From the NCBI RefSeq assembly GCF_000230975.2, contig NC_021172.1:1488001-1552000 (forward strand): a DNA stretch of 64,000 nucleotides. The letters are read 5' to 3'. The notes below the pieces were generated by a model. The model had not been told where the DNA came from and made no database searches. It worked only from the letters and a program-made list of their open reading frames with translations. Origin of the DNA: Hyphomicrobium denitrificans 1NES1 (GTDB taxonomy: Bacteria; Pseudomonadota; Alphaproteobacteria; Rhizobiales; Hyphomicrobiaceae). Positions 36,608 to 46,007 of this stretch are shown here, one piece after another (position 1 is the stretch's first letter; each line of letters begins with the position of its first letter). The position numbers and the translations under genes were made by a program.

Positions 36608-38145
36608 CGCGTGTCATCGACCCCAGAAGGCAACGCGAGAGCCTTGCGTTGAACCTTGCCGTTGGGCGTGCGTGGCAGCCGGTCGATGAACACAACCTCG
36701 CGCGGGATCTTGTAAGCGGCGAGATGTTCCTTCGCGAATTCCTTGATTGCGGTAGCGTCACGCACTGCGCCGTCGGCCGCAACGACGAATGCAGCGATAA
36801 TCGAAACATCACTTCTTATGCGTATCTCTGCGCAGGCGACCTCCGCAACAGCGGGACAGCACGCGATTGCCGCTTCGACTTCGAGAGGGGAGACACGATA
36901 GCCTCCCGCATTCATCAGCTCGTTAGAGCGACCGAGGTGCGTGATGTAGCCGTCGTCATCGATCGAACCGAGGTCACCGCCGGTGAACCACTCGCCGCGA
37001 AAGACTTCGGCTTCCTCTTGAGGCCTCTTCCAATAGCCGAGCATCAGGCCAGGGTCCGAGCGATGCACGGCAATAAGGCCTTCGCTATCGGGAGAGAGCG
37101 GCTGGTCGTTGCCTTCGACGGCTAGGATGACGACGCGACGCCCGGCTTGCGCCTTGCCGACCGTGCCGGGTTTATGGGGAACTGACGGGCCGGTCGAAAT
37201 GTAGGTCGAGATTTCGCTCATGCCGAGGGCCTCATAGAGCGGCAGGCCGGTTGCCGACGTCCAATCCTCGATCAATCCCGGCGGCGGCGTTTCGCCCGCC
37301 ATCAAGCCGTGCCGCAATTTGCCAAGCGAACCGCGCCTTGGCGGCGCGTACTTCAGAATTTGCCGATAGATTCCCGGCACGGCTGCAAACAGCGTAGCAC
37401 CGGTTTCTGCGATGACGTCTGGCCAGAGCTCCGGCTTTTTATCGCCTGTGCAAACGATGGCCGTCGCCCCGTTTGCCCAGGGATCGGTCAAGCCGACTCC
37501 GAGCGTGAAGGTCCAATTAAATGCGCCCGCATGCAGCATGCAATCGTCGGGGCGAATGCCATACCAGCCCTGATACATCGGCTGTCGACCGAGCGCCGAG
37601 CGATGCGCGTGGAGGACACCTTTCGGGCGCGCTGTCGTGCCTGATGTGTAGATCAGAAATGCCGGGTCGTCGCGCGTGGTCGGTACATAACCCTGGTTCG
37701 TATTTTGCGCGATCATGGCCGCGACGTCATTCGGAGAAATGGCAAGGATCGTGCGCCGCGACGCGGTATCGGGCAACGCGTCCCCAGTTGCGAGCACTGC
37801 TGCGCCGCTGTCTTCGAGAAGTGTCACAAGTTCGGACGCAGTCAGTTGATCCGAAAGCGGCAGAGCGATGAAGCCCCCGGCCATTGCGGCAAAAAACATC
37901 AACGCGGACTGCGAGGAGTTGCCAAGCCTGATCCCGATCCGGTCGCCGCGCTGCAAGCCTTTGTCTTGAAGACCTGCCGCCAGATTGCGGACGGCCTGGT
38001 CGAGTTCGGCGAACGTCCATGCCTCCAACGGATCGCGCGGATTTTCGACATCGTAAACAAGCAGCGCCGTTTTTTCCGGCATCTCGCGGGCAGCTCGACC
38101 GATCGCGTACTCGGCCATGTTGAAGAGATCGGTCCCTGGCGACAT
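36604..38145 (-). CDS. AMP-dependent acyl-CoA synthetase/ligase
   Basis: The 513-residue ANL-superfamily enzyme has the P-loop FLIYTSGTTARPKGVLHAH, the adenine motif YEALGMSEISTYIS, the hinge TGDLG-like segment (WFTGGDLGSIDDDGYITHLG) and the catalytic lysine near PNGKVQRKAL. It activates an organic acid as acyl-AMP and then acyl-CoA; length and sequence suggest a short- or medium-chain or aromatic acid, but the substrate is not resolvable. Its ATG overlaps the upstream solute-binding-protein stop (TGATG), so translation is coupled to that gene. Confidence 0.9.
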   Translation of the reverse strand: MSPGTDLFNMAEYAIGRAAREMPEKTALLVYDVENPRDPLEAWTFAELDQAVRNLAAGLQDKGLQRGDRIGIRLGNSSQSALMFFAAMAGGFIALPLSDQLTASELVTLLEDSGAAVLATGDALPDTASRRTILAISPNDVAAMIAQNTNQGYVPTTRDDPAFLIYTSGTTARPKGVLHAHRSALGRQPMYQGWYGIRPDDCMLHAGAFNWTFTLGVGLTDPWANGATAIVCTGDKKPELWPDVIAETGATLFAAVPGIYRQILKYAPPRRGSLGKLRHGLMAGETPPPGLIEDWTSATGLPLYEALGMSEISTYISTGPSVPHKPGTVGKAQAGRRVVILAVEGNDQPLSPDSEGLIAVHRSDPGLMLGYWKRPQEEAEVFRGEWFTGGDLGSIDDDGYITHLGRSNELMNAGGYRVSPLEVEAAIACCPAVAEVACAEIRIRSDVSIIAAFVVAADGAVRDATAIKEFAKEHLAAYKIPREVVFIDRLPRTPNGKVQRKALALPSGVDDTR

Positions 38146-39941
38146 CACTTGCTCTCGACCCACCACGTATCGACGGCGTAGCCGAAGAGAGGTGTCTTCT
38201 CGGGGTGTTTCAGCCTTGCCCAGTAGGCGACCCACTGGCGCGGCGTGTAAAAGAGCGGCACGACGTAATCACCCGAGAGCAGCACTCGGTCGAGGGCGCG
38301 GACGGAAGAGACAAAATTCTCCTCCGTATCGGCAGCCAGCATGGCGTCGATCATCGCGTCGGCAGCCGGGTTCTTCACGCCCGCGAAATTGAAGGAGCCT
38401 TGCGCGTCAGCCGTTTTGGCCGACCAGCGAAAAAGCTGCTCGTTGCCGGGCGAAAGCGACGACGGCCAAGTGTTTTGAATCATGTCGTAGTCGAAGCTCG
38501 AAAGGCGTTCCTGATACTGCGCGCTATCGACGACACGGATGCGCGCGACGATGCCGAGCGGCGCCAAGCTTCGCGCATAGCTCAGGAGAAGTGCTTCCTG
38601 GGCGTTGCTGTTGGCCAGAATTTCGAACGTGAGAGGACGCCCGGTCTTGGAGTCGATCAGCTGTTCCCCCTTCAGAACCATACCGGCTTCGGTCAGCAAC
38701 TTGAACGCGGCCTTTTGATTGTCGCGATTGCGGCCACTGCCGTCGCTTTCCGGAAATTTATAGGTGCCATCAAGAAATGCCGGGCGGACGGCGTCGGGAT
38801 ATGGTGCAAGCAATTGCCGCTCGTAGGCATCCGCCGGGCGGCCGGTGGAGGCGAGGTAGGACCGCTCGAAGTAGCTCGTCGTACGCTTGAACAGTCCGTT
38901 GTAAAGCGTCCGGTTGGTCCATTCGAAATCGAACAGCATCATCAGCGCCCGGCGCACACGCGGATCGGCAAAGACCGCACGGCGCGTGTTGAAGACGAGC
39001 GCCGTCATACCCGCCGGGAGGCCGATCGGAAATTCCGCCTTGACGATGCGGCCATCGCGAACTGCAGGAATGTTATAGGCATCAGCCCAGCGCCCTGGGT
39101 CTTCCTCGAGGCGTAGATCGAGCGTACCCGACCGGAACGCTTCGAGCATTACCGACGCATCGCGAAAGTAGTCGAAGCGGATTTCGTCGAAGTTGAAGCG
39201 GCCGCGATTGACAGGGAGATCCTTTCCCCAATAATCCGCATCTCGTCGGTACGTGAGCGAGCGGCCGGGATCGACGCGCGAAACCGTATAGGGACCCGAG
39301 CCGACGAGCGGTGTCATCGAGGATGAGTCGAATTGTTCCGGCGTCATCCCATGGGCCTCGAAAACCGGCATCAAGCCGAGGATAAGGGGAAGCTCGCGGT
39401 CGTCCGCATCCTCGAACGTAAAACGAACGGCGCGGTCTCCAATCTTCTCGGCCTTCGGAACTTTCGCAAAATATGTGCGATGATTTGGCCGGCCTTTCGT
39501 TTTCAGGAGCTCGAAGGACGCAATCACGTCGTCTTGTGTCACGGGCTGGCGATCAGAAAACTTGGCAGCCGGGTTGAGCGTGAACGTGACCGATTTCCGG
39601 TCGTCGGCGACGTCGATCGTTTCCGCCAGCAAGCCATACAGTGTGAAGGGCTCGTCGAGGCTGCGCGCCATCAGGCTCTCGACTGAGAATTCGCGTACTC
39701 CGGAAGCGGGAACGCCCCGAACAATGAGCGGATTGAGGTTCTCGAACGAGCCCAGAACACCAAGGGCGAGCTTGCCACCTTTCGGCGCCGATGGATTGAC
39801 ATAGGAAAACGCAGAAAAATCGTCAGCGTAGCGTGCCGCGCCATGAAGGGCGATGGACGGCCGGGGCGCCGAGAATGCAGCTTGGCAAGCGAGGACCCAA
39901 AATCCCAGTGCCGCGATAAAAGAAAATTTCCCGAATGGCAT
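38145..39941 (-). CDS. Extracellular solute-binding protein, family 5 (YejA-like)
   Basis: The 598-residue protein has a Sec signal peptide (FSFIAALGFWVLACQAAFSA) and a family 5 (DppA/OppA/YejA) fold with ALHGAARYADDFSAFSYVNP, GPYTVSRVDPGRSLTYRRDADYWGKD and NTRRAVFADPRVRRAL. It should bind an oligopeptide or similar ligand in the periplasm. The usual permease and ATPase genes (yejBEF) are not beside it. Instead the stop overlaps the start of an acyl-CoA ligase gene, so it is an orphan binding protein in this context. The start at 39941 is set by the signal peptide. Confidence 0.9.
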   Translation of the reverse strand: MPFGKFSFIAALGFWVLACQAAFSAPRPSIALHGAARYADDFSAFSYVNPSAPKGGKLALGVLGSFENLNPLIVRGVPASGVREFSVESLMARSLDEPFTLYGLLAETIDVADDRKSVTFTLNPAAKFSDRQPVTQDDVIASFELLKTKGRPNHRTYFAKVPKAEKIGDRAVRFTFEDADDRELPLILGLMPVFEAHGMTPEQFDSSSMTPLVGSGPYTVSRVDPGRSLTYRRDADYWGKDLPVNRGRFNFDEIRFDYFRDASVMLEAFRSGTLDLRLEEDPGRWADAYNIPAVRDGRIVKAEFPIGLPAGMTALVFNTRRAVFADPRVRRALMMLFDFEWTNRTLYNGLFKRTTSYFERSYLASTGRPADAYERQLLAPYPDAVRPAFLDGTYKFPESDGSGRNRDNQKAAFKLLTEAGMVLKGEQLIDSKTGRPLTFEILANSNAQEALLLSYARSLAPLGIVARIRVVDSAQYQERLSSFDYDMIQNTWPSSLSPGNEQLFRWSAKTADAQGSFNFAGVKNPAADAMIDAMLAADTEENFVSSVRALDRVLLSGDYVVPLFYTPRQWVAYWARLKHPEKTPLFGYAVDTWWVESK

Positions 39942-40272
39942 GCCGGCACCTAAAAATTGATCGACCGGCCGAAAACCATGCGAACAAGTCCTGGCGGCGT
40001 GATGTTTTTCCCGACGCCGGTGTTTTCTATCGGTGCGACTTGGGGCTTGTCTAGCTTGTCGCAGTGGCATGGGCGCAACGACCGCATATTGGGAGGCGCG
40101 TCCACTAGTTGTTGAGCCACCCGGCCACGGGATTGCCGTAATCCGAGCCTTACTCGGGCTCCGATCGGCGGGGTGCCGGGTCGACGCAGAACTGGCTGAG
40201 CCTGCTGCGCAGACGACGAGGGTAGGGGCCGGGAGATCCGGCTAGATAGCACAAGCGAGGATTTTTACGTTG
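39942..40272. other. Divergent intergenic region between solute-binding-protein and ialB-like genes
   Basis: These 331 bases carry both promoters. A weak inverted repeat (GAGCC / GGCTC, 40145-40161) is present without a T-run. GAGGA at about 40257-40261 is the likely ribosome-binding site of the downstream gene. No gene is supported here. Confidence 0.45.
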
Positions 40273-41151
40273 ATGGCAAACGCGGTATTGCGCACGAGCG
40301 GCAGGGCGCTCGTTTCTGTCCTGGCTATGGTTGCGGCGATGTCCGCAGCCTCGGCACAGGATAAGGAAAAAGAAGTTCAGATCGCGCCTAAGAAAATCCA
40401 ATCGGCACCGGCGCCCGCAGCTCCTGCCGCTAAAGCGGCTCCGGCTGCGAATGCTGCCGCGGCTGCATCCAAGAGCGCCTGGGTAAAGCTTTGCGAGAAG
40501 GCGCCGGTCGCGAAGAAGGACAAGGACGGTAAGGAAGTCAAGGAAGAGAAGCAGCTCTGCCTGACGCATCATGAACGTCTGGACGGCAATACGGGCATGG
40601 TTCTCGTTTCCGCGGCCATTCGCGAGATCGAGGGTAACCCCAAAAAATCGCTGATGATCATGGTTCCGCTCGGCATGGCCATCCCGCCCGGCCTGCGCGC
40701 CGCGGTCTACAGCAAGGACGAGTGGGCGAAGGCTTCGAAAAACGAAAAGATCGACGAAAGCAAGCTGAAGCCGATTGAATTGCATTATTCGCTCTGCCAT
40801 CCCGCCGGCTGCACGGCCGAAACGGAGGCAACCCCCGAAATTCTCGATCAGTTGTCGAAGGGTGGCGGCATCATGGTGCTGGCAATGAACGCCGCGGCTC
40901 AGCCCGTCGGCTTTCCCGTTCCGCTGGACGGCTACAATGAGGCCGCCGCCGGACCTCCGGTCGACAATAAAAAATATGCTGAGGCTCGCAGCGCGTTGAT
41001 GCAGCAAATCCGTAACCGTCAACAAAAGCTTGCCGAGCAGTGGAAGGCCAACGAGCTGAAGAATCTCCCGCTTGATGCGCCTGGCGCGCCGCCAACCACA
41101 ACGGGATCGACTGCGCCGAAGGCTCCTGCAGCCGCGCCGAAGCAAAAGTAA
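40273..41151 (+). CDS. Invasion-associated locus B (IalB) family protein
   Basis: The 292-residue protein has a signal peptide (RALVSVLAMVAAMSAASA), an Ala/Pro/Lys-rich linker to about residue 75, and an IalB domain with WVKLCEKAPVA, KQLCLTHHERLD and HYSLCHPAGCTAETE. The four cysteines of the domain probably form disulfides. A second Ala-rich tail ends the protein. IalB was named in Bartonella, but homologs are general periplasmic proteins in alphaproteobacteria, often described in stress or envelope contexts. An in-frame TTG at 40270 is equally possible as start. A terminator follows. Confidence 0.88.
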   Translation: MANAVLRTSGRALVSVLAMVAAMSAASAQDKEKEVQIAPKKIQSAPAPAAPAAKAAPAANAAAAASKSAWVKLCEKAPVAKKDKDGKEVKEEKQLCLTHHERLDGNTGMVLVSAAIREIEGNPKKSLMIMVPLGMAIPPGLRAAVYSKDEWAKASKNEKIDESKLKPIELHYSLCHPAGCTAETEATPEILDQLSKGGGIMVLAMNAAAQPVGFPVPLDGYNEAAAGPPVDNKKYAEARSALMQQIRNRQQKLAEQWKANELKNLPLDAPGAPPTTTGSTAPKAPAAAPKQK

Positions 41152-41174
41152 CTGTTGAATATAGGCTAATCATT

Positions 41175-41210
41175 AAGCCGCCCCGGCGTTGCCTGGGCGG
41201 CTTTTTGTTT
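41175..41210 (+). terminator. Rho-independent terminator after ialB-like gene
   Basis: A 9-bp stem (aagccgccc / gggcggctt) with an 11-base loop runs directly into TTTTTGTTTTG, 24 bases past the TAA. It is the clearest plus-strand terminator in the window. Confidence 0.93.
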
Positions 41211-41263
41211 TGAAAATTCTCTCGGAGCAAGCAGCGCACCTTTGGTGCGATACTGCATCTACG

Positions 41264-41596
41264 TCAGTTGGCGGATCGCGGTCGCAGACGATAGATGCCG
41301 CTCTCGTCGCTGATGAAGCGGTCGGAAATGTCGGGATGACGAAGCGGCGCCGATGTCTCGTCGAGCAGCAGGTTCTGCTCGGAAACGTAAGCGAGATAGG
41401 TCGTCTCCGCGTTCTCCGCGTAAAGATGATAGTAGGGCTGATCTTTCCGCGGACGTACGTCTTCCGGGATCGATAGCCACCATTCCTCGGTATTTGCGAA
41501 TTCCGGATCGATATCAAAAATCAACCCGCGAAACGGATAGATGCGGTGACGGACCACCTGTCCAATCGCAAATTTCGCATGCCGGATCGCGTCCAT
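41264..41596 (-). CDS. hspQ: HspQ (YccV) family protein
   Basis: The 110-residue protein is a single HspQ/YccV (hemimethylated-DNA-binding) domain: FAIGQVVRHRIYPFRGLIFD, then QPYYHLYAENAETTYLAYV and the C-terminal LRHPDISDRF. HspQ in enterobacteria is a specificity factor for Lon protease and affects stability of DnaA and other proteins. The start at ATG 41596 (MDAIRHAKF) fits the family; the frame to 41623 adds nine residues. It stands alone between the ialB-like and malyl-CoA-lyase-like genes. Confidence 0.92.
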   Translation of the reverse strand: MDAIRHAKFAIGQVVRHRIYPFRGLIFDIDPEFANTEEWWLSIPEDVRPRKDQPYYHLYAENAETTYLAYVSEQNLLLDETSAPLRHPDISDRFISDESGIYRLRPRSAN

Positions 41597-41650
41597 CCCC
41601 TCAATGTGTGACGGATGGAACAAACTCGCAAGAGCTACATGTGCCGATGT

Positions 41651-42709
41651 TCAGAGCACGCCGTAGAGCGCCGCCCGTTCCGGGTCCTTGGCAGCGACGA
41701 TCTTCGCCAGATCGACGATGACCTTCGCCTGCTTCCAGGTGGCGTCGTCCTGCATCTTGCCGTCGAGCATGACGGCGCCGGTGCCGTCAGGCATGGCGTC
41801 GAGGATACGCTTGGCAAATTTGACTTCGGCCGGATCGGGCGAGAAGACACGCTTGGCGATCTCGATCTGCGAGGGGTGCAACGTCCAGGCTCCGAGACAG
41901 CCCTGAAGGAAAGCGTTACGGAACTGCGCCTCGCAGGCCGCCAAATCGGAAAAATCTCCGAACGGACCGTAAAAGGCCTTTAGTCCATAGGCTTGGCAGG
42001 CGTCGACCATTTTGCCGATCGTGTAGTGCCAGAGATCCTGCTGGTAGAAGGTGCGGGCTGCAGCTGCATCTTTGCCAGGGTCCGCGAGCACACCGTAATC
42101 GGGATGGCCGCCGCCGACGCGAGTTGTCTTCATGCCGCGCGAAGCCGCGAGGTCGGCCGGCCCAAGGCTCATGCCATGCATGCGAGGCGATGCCGCTGCG
42201 ATTGCTTCGACGTTATTGACCCCTTCCGCCGTTTCCAGGATGGCGTGAATGAGGATCGGCTTCTTGACACCATGCTTGGCTTCGAGCTGCGCCAGAAGCT
42301 GATCGAGATAGTGGATGTCCCACGGCCCTTCGACCTTCGGCAGCATGACGACGTCGAGCTTGTTTCCGACATTGGCGACTATCTCGGTCACGTCGTCCAG
42401 CATCCATGGCGAGTTCAAGCAATTGATGCGTGTCCAGATGCCGGTTCCGCCGAAATCATTGTCGCGCAGCATCTGGATGAAACCTTTGCGCGCGTTCTCT
42501 TTCTGATCGAGCGGTACCGCATCTTCGAGATTGCCGAGAACGACGTCGACCTGCGCCGCAAGATCCTTGATCTTGGCGCGGATCTTCTCGTTATGGGGCG
42601 GCACGAAATGGATCATCCGCTCGAGCTTGACGGGGAGGATGCGGTAGGGCTCAGGCGCGCCGATAGCGAGAGGGGAGAAATGTTTAGCGGGCGTGCGTGT
42701 CGAGGCCAT
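41651..42709 (-). CDS. CoA ester lyase, malyl-CoA/beta-methylmalyl-CoA lyase type
   Basis: The 352-residue protein belongs to the HpcH/HpaI aldolase/citrate-lyase-beta superfamily: [20 protein letters not shown] (metal and CoA site), [44 protein letters not shown] and [16 protein letters not shown]. In methylotrophs such enzymes split malyl-CoA in the serine cycle or methylmalyl-CoA in the ethylmalonyl-CoA pathway. A malyl-CoA thioesterase role is a further alternative for the longer branch. No other serine-cycle gene is adjacent, so I do not assign mclA firmly. It is divergent from aidB. Confidence 0.85.
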   Translation of the reverse strand: MASTRTPAKHFSPLAIGAPEPYRILPVKLERMIHFVPPHNEKIRAKIKDLAAQVDVVLGNLEDAVPLDQKENARKGFIQMLRDNDFGGTGIWTRINCLNSPWMLDDVTEIVANVGNKLDVVMLPKVEGPWDIHYLDQLLAQLEAKHGVKKPILIHAILETAEGVNNVEAIAAASPRMHGMSLGPADLAASRGMKTTRVGGGHPDYGVLADPGKDAAAARTFYQQDLWHYTIGKMVDACQAYGLKAFYGPFGDFSDLAACEAQFRNAFLQGCLGAWTLHPSQIEIAKRVFSPDPAEVKFAKRILDAMPDGTGAVMLDGKMQDDATWKQAKVIVDLAKIVAAKDPERAALYGVL

Positions 42710-42929
42710 CGGCAGCGATCCTGTTCGAGTTCTGGGAAAATATGGGCCGCACCATTGGGCGTGAGCAAGCACATGTCAATTGGGCACTCTTTCGCTTCGA
42801 GCCGGCCCAGCTCGGTTTTGCCATCGTTAATCTGCTCCGGGACAGGAAGATCGCGCATGTTTCTTGAAATTGCGGCTGAATGATCTGACAACTAAGGTGC
42901 GATTGGCTCGATGCGTGAACGAGGCCTCC

Positions 42930-44555
42930 ATGATCGAAGTCGCCAACCAGCCGCCGCCACTGGAAGATTATAATCTCTTTGAAAGCGACGCGGTGCTGCA
43001 CGAGGCCGTCGGCCGCGAAGGGGCGACCTGGGCAGAACCCGCCCTTAGTGCACTTGGCGCGCGCCTCGGTAGCGCAGACACGATAGCCCTCGGCGCGGAC
43101 GCCAATCGCAACGCGCCGGTACTGAGAGCTTTCGACCGCTATGGGACGCGCATCGATGAAGTCGATTTCCATCCCTCATGGCATGCGCTGCTGGGGCTCG
43201 CGATGGAGACGGGTCTTCATTCGAGCCCCTGGGCGGAGCCGAGACGCGGCGCGCATGTCGCGCGCGCCGCCGGATGCTACATGCTCGCTCAGATCGAAAG
43301 CGGTGTTTATTGCCCCGTTTCTATGACGTACGGTTCGGTGCCGACGTTGCAGCGCGCGCCGCAGATTGCAGCGGATTGGTTGCCACGCCTGTTTTCGCGC
43401 ACCTATGACCGGAGGTTCCGGCCTGCCGCAGAGAAAACCTCGGCGCTCATCGGCATGGCGATGACCGAAAACCAAGGCGGCTCCGATCTTAGAACCAACG
43501 TCTCACGCGCCGAGCCTTACGATGTGGATGGAGAGCGGCGTTACTATCGGCTCAATGGTCACAAGTGGTTCATGTCAGCGCCGATGTGCGATGCATTTCT
43601 CGTGCTGGCGCAGACGGGAGTTGGGCCGACATGTTTTCTCGTGCCGCGATGGAAGCCCGACGGCACGCGCAACACCATCCGCATTCGCCGTCTCAAGGAT
43701 AAGCTTGGAAACCGCTCGAATGCGTCGAGCGAGGTCGAGTTCGAGAACACGCACGCCGAGCTTCTGGGGGAGGAAGGCCGAGGGATTCCGACCATCATCG
43801 AAATGGGCAACTACACGCGGCTCGATTGCGCCATAGGCTCTTCCGGGCTCATGCGCCAAGCCGTGGCCCAAGCCATTCACCACGCGCAATACCGCACGAC
43901 ATTCCAGAAGCACCTGATCGACCACGCGCTGATGGCCAATGTTCTCGCCGATCTCGCGATCGAAGCCGAAGCGGCGACGCTCCTGGCGCTGCGTCTTGCG
44001 CAAGCCTACGATGAAGAGGGCGAGGCCGCGGTCACATTCCGTCGGGTCGCAACGCCCGCTGCGAAATTTTGGATCTGCAAGCGCGCTCCGACTTTTGCCG
44101 CCGAAGCGATGGAAGTTCTCGGCGGCAATGGCTACGTCGAAGACTTCAATCTGGCTCGCATCTACCGCGAGGTCCCCGTCAATTCGATCTGGGAAGGGTC
44201 CGGCAACATCATGTGTCTCGATGTGCTGCGGGCCCTTGCGCGGGCGTCGCTCGCCGTCGGCGTTTTGGCCGATGAAATGCGCGACGCCGCAACCGCCGAC
44301 CGCCGGTTGGCGCGGTTCATCGATCGCATGCGTGCGGCCGCCGCGTCCGCGCACGATGAGGCGCAGGCCCGCAGTTTTGTCCGCGATCTCGTTGTCGCAT
44401 TGCAGGCGTCATTACTTATCCGGCATGCGCCGCAAATGGTCGCCGACGCATTCTGTGCGTCGCGGCTGGGCGGCGGCTCCGGCGCATTTGGAATGCTTCC
44501 TCCTGGCGTCGACACGCGCCGCATCGTCGCCCGCGCCGCTCCCATGTTGCATTGA
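42930..44555 (+). CDS. aidB: AidB-type acyl-CoA dehydrogenase family protein
   Basis: The 541-residue flavoprotein has the length of E. coli AidB. Several of its motifs are close to the E. coli protein as I recall it: LIGMAMTENQGGSD, LNGHKWFMSAPMCDAFLVLA, RLKDKLGNRSNASSEVEFE, AEAMEVLGGNGYVED and PVNSIWEGSGNIMCLDVLR. It should bind FAD and DNA and belong to the adaptive response to alkylation; the physiological reaction is not settled. The ATG at 42930 was chosen over the longer frame to 42864. No ada or alkB gene lies nearby. Confidence 0.93.
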   Translation: MIEVANQPPPLEDYNLFESDAVLHEAVGREGATWAEPALSALGARLGSADTIALGADANRNAPVLRAFDRYGTRIDEVDFHPSWHALLGLAMETGLHSSPWAEPRRGAHVARAAGCYMLAQIESGVYCPVSMTYGSVPTLQRAPQIAADWLPRLFSRTYDRRFRPAAEKTSALIGMAMTENQGGSDLRTNVSRAEPYDVDGERRYYRLNGHKWFMSAPMCDAFLVLAQTGVGPTCFLVPRWKPDGTRNTIRIRRLKDKLGNRSNASSEVEFENTHAELLGEEGRGIPTIIEMGNYTRLDCAIGSSGLMRQAVAQAIHHAQYRTTFQKHLIDHALMANVLADLAIEAEAATLLALRLAQAYDEEGEAAVTFRRVATPAAKFWICKRAPTFAAEAMEVLGGNGYVEDFNLARIYREVPVNSIWEGSGNIMCLDVLRALARASLAVGVLADEMRDAATADRRLARFIDRMRAAAASAHDEAQARSFVRDLVVALQASLLIRHAPQMVADAFCASRLGGGSGAFGMLPPGVDTRRIVARAAPMLH

Positions 44556-44683
44556 ACGCCAGCATTCCGCGCCTATGGCACATTTTCTGCCGGGACCTCG
44601 GTATCGGAAAGAAGTTACCGTGAATTCTTCGCATTCGAATGCGGCGCCACATGATGAGCAAAGTTCGAGACTAACAGGCGCGG

Positions 44684-45655
44684 ATGAGCATGTATTTCAT
44701 AAATAATATAGCAAAAGCGCGAGCGTCCTGCTTTTGCGTTCTGGGCCTCGCGGCGTTCGCATGCATCATGCCCGCGGCTCATGCCGACGAATGCGTGAAC
44801 ATCGCAACGAGCATGGCAGAGCCGGACTTCTCGCCCTGCGATTCCGACTTGCCGCAGATCGACCTCGAAGCAGCACTCGCCGATCATGCCGCGTCAAAGC
44901 CTGCAATATCCGCAGACGCGGCGAGGCCCTGGATCGCGCAACAAGACAAGGGAGTGCCGCTGACGGTCAACTCGTCGGATTCAGGCGTATCGCTACGCAC
45001 GAGTCTTGACGATCTTCGAAATTTCAATACCCGGACCTATGCGGTAGATCACAGCACTACCGGCGCGCCAGCGCTGCCGAAAATAAGCACACCCAACCTC
45101 CCGGTCGACGTCTGGACCAGTATAGACGTCAACGGCTATCAGGGCGATCGTGATCAATCGACTCGCACCGGCCTCGGAGTTGATTACAAACTTTCGCGTT
45201 CCGCCATCGTCGGCGTTTCTGTCGAGCGCGGCGATGCGCGCTCGGCAAGTGCTGCTACGGAACAAGATTCGAAAGCCTCTGCATATGTCACCCTGCAGGC
45301 GACGCCGTTGATCAGTCTTGATGCGCGAACAGAATGGCAGGCGGGTAACGCCGAATTCGCGGCAGCGAACGGCGCAACCGAGAAAAGCTCGATTATTCTG
45401 GCGCCAAAAATCGATCACTCATTTGCGCTCGGGGACGGCAAGACGATCTCGCCATTCCTGACCTACAAGCGCGAGTTCGATATGTCGGCAGGGCCTGAAG
45501 TCCTTAGCACACCCGAGCGATCAGCCGGCGCCGGTGTGACGTACAAAGACGCCGATGCCTATACGCTGAGCGTCACGACGGACGTTGATGAGGCGACGGC
45601 AACGGCTCCGCAAAGCGTCAATAGTAAATTCAAGCTCAGCGTGCCGATCAATTGA
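44684..45655 (+). CDS. Secreted probable beta-barrel protein, unknown
   Basis: The 323-residue protein has a signal peptide (ASCFCVLGLAAFACIMPAAH). An N-terminal region with two cysteines (CVNIATS and FSPCDSDL) follows, and then about 200 residues of short alternating strands (VDVWTSIDVNGYQ, GLGVDYKLSRSAIVGVSVE, KASAYVTLQATPLISLDART, SIILAPKIDHSFALGDG) ending SKFKLSVPIN. The strand pattern resembles an outer-membrane or autotransporter-like barrel, although the last residue is Asn rather than Phe. I do not recognise the family. The AT-rich first 60 bases differ in base use from the neighbours. Confidence 0.65.
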   Translation: MSMYFINNIAKARASCFCVLGLAAFACIMPAAHADECVNIATSMAEPDFSPCDSDLPQIDLEAALADHAASKPAISADAARPWIAQQDKGVPLTVNSSDSGVSLRTSLDDLRNFNTRTYAVDHSTTGAPALPKISTPNLPVDVWTSIDVNGYQGDRDQSTRTGLGVDYKLSRSAIVGVSVERGDARSASAATEQDSKASAYVTLQATPLISLDARTEWQAGNAEFAAANGATEKSSIILAPKIDHSFALGDGKTISPFLTYKREFDMSAGPEVLSTPERSAGAGVTYKDADAYTLSVTTDVDEATATAPQSVNSKFKLSVPIN

Positions 45656-45659
45656 GCGA

Positions 45660-46007
45660 TTACAGCGGCCCCTTGAACACGAAGAAGGCGCCGGCGGCGA
45701 TCAGCGCAAAACCGACCGCGTGATTGATCGTAATTGCTTCCTTCAAATAGACGACCGAAAAGACTGCGAAGACGATGAGGGTGATCACTTCCTGCATCGT
45801 CTTCAATTCGGCGGCCGAATAGATGGCGTGGCCGTAGCGATTTGCCGGCACCGCCAAGCAATATTCAAAAAAAGCTATTCCCCAGCTCACCAGCACCACG
45901 AGCCACAAAGATCGGTCGGTGAATTTGAGATGGCCGTACCAGGCTGTGGTCATGAACACGTTCGACATCGTCAAGAGGACGATGGGCAGAATGGATGGGG
46001 GGATCAT
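45660..46007 (-). CDS. DUF486 (DMT-like) small membrane protein
   Basis: The 115-residue protein has four membrane segments and the DUF486 family pattern: MIPPSILPIVLLTMSNVFMT, WYGHLKF, SWGIAFFEYCLAVPANRYGH and TLIVFAVFSVVYLKE. The family is a short relative of drug/metabolite transporters with no known substrate. The start at 46007 is the family start; the frame to 46094 is longer. It converges on the preceding barrel-protein gene with four bases between stops. Confidence 0.9.
   Translation of the reverse strand: MIPPSILPIVLLTMSNVFMTTAWYGHLKFTDRSLWLVVLVSWGIAFFEYCLAVPANRYGHAIYSAAELKTMQEVITLIVFAVFSVVYLKEAITINHAVGFALIAAGAFFVFKGPL

Noticed and set aside
40150-41145. 331-residue antisense frame opposite the ialB-like gene
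   Set aside because: Arg/Cys-rich composition and complete overlap with a well-supported gene with signal peptide and terminator.
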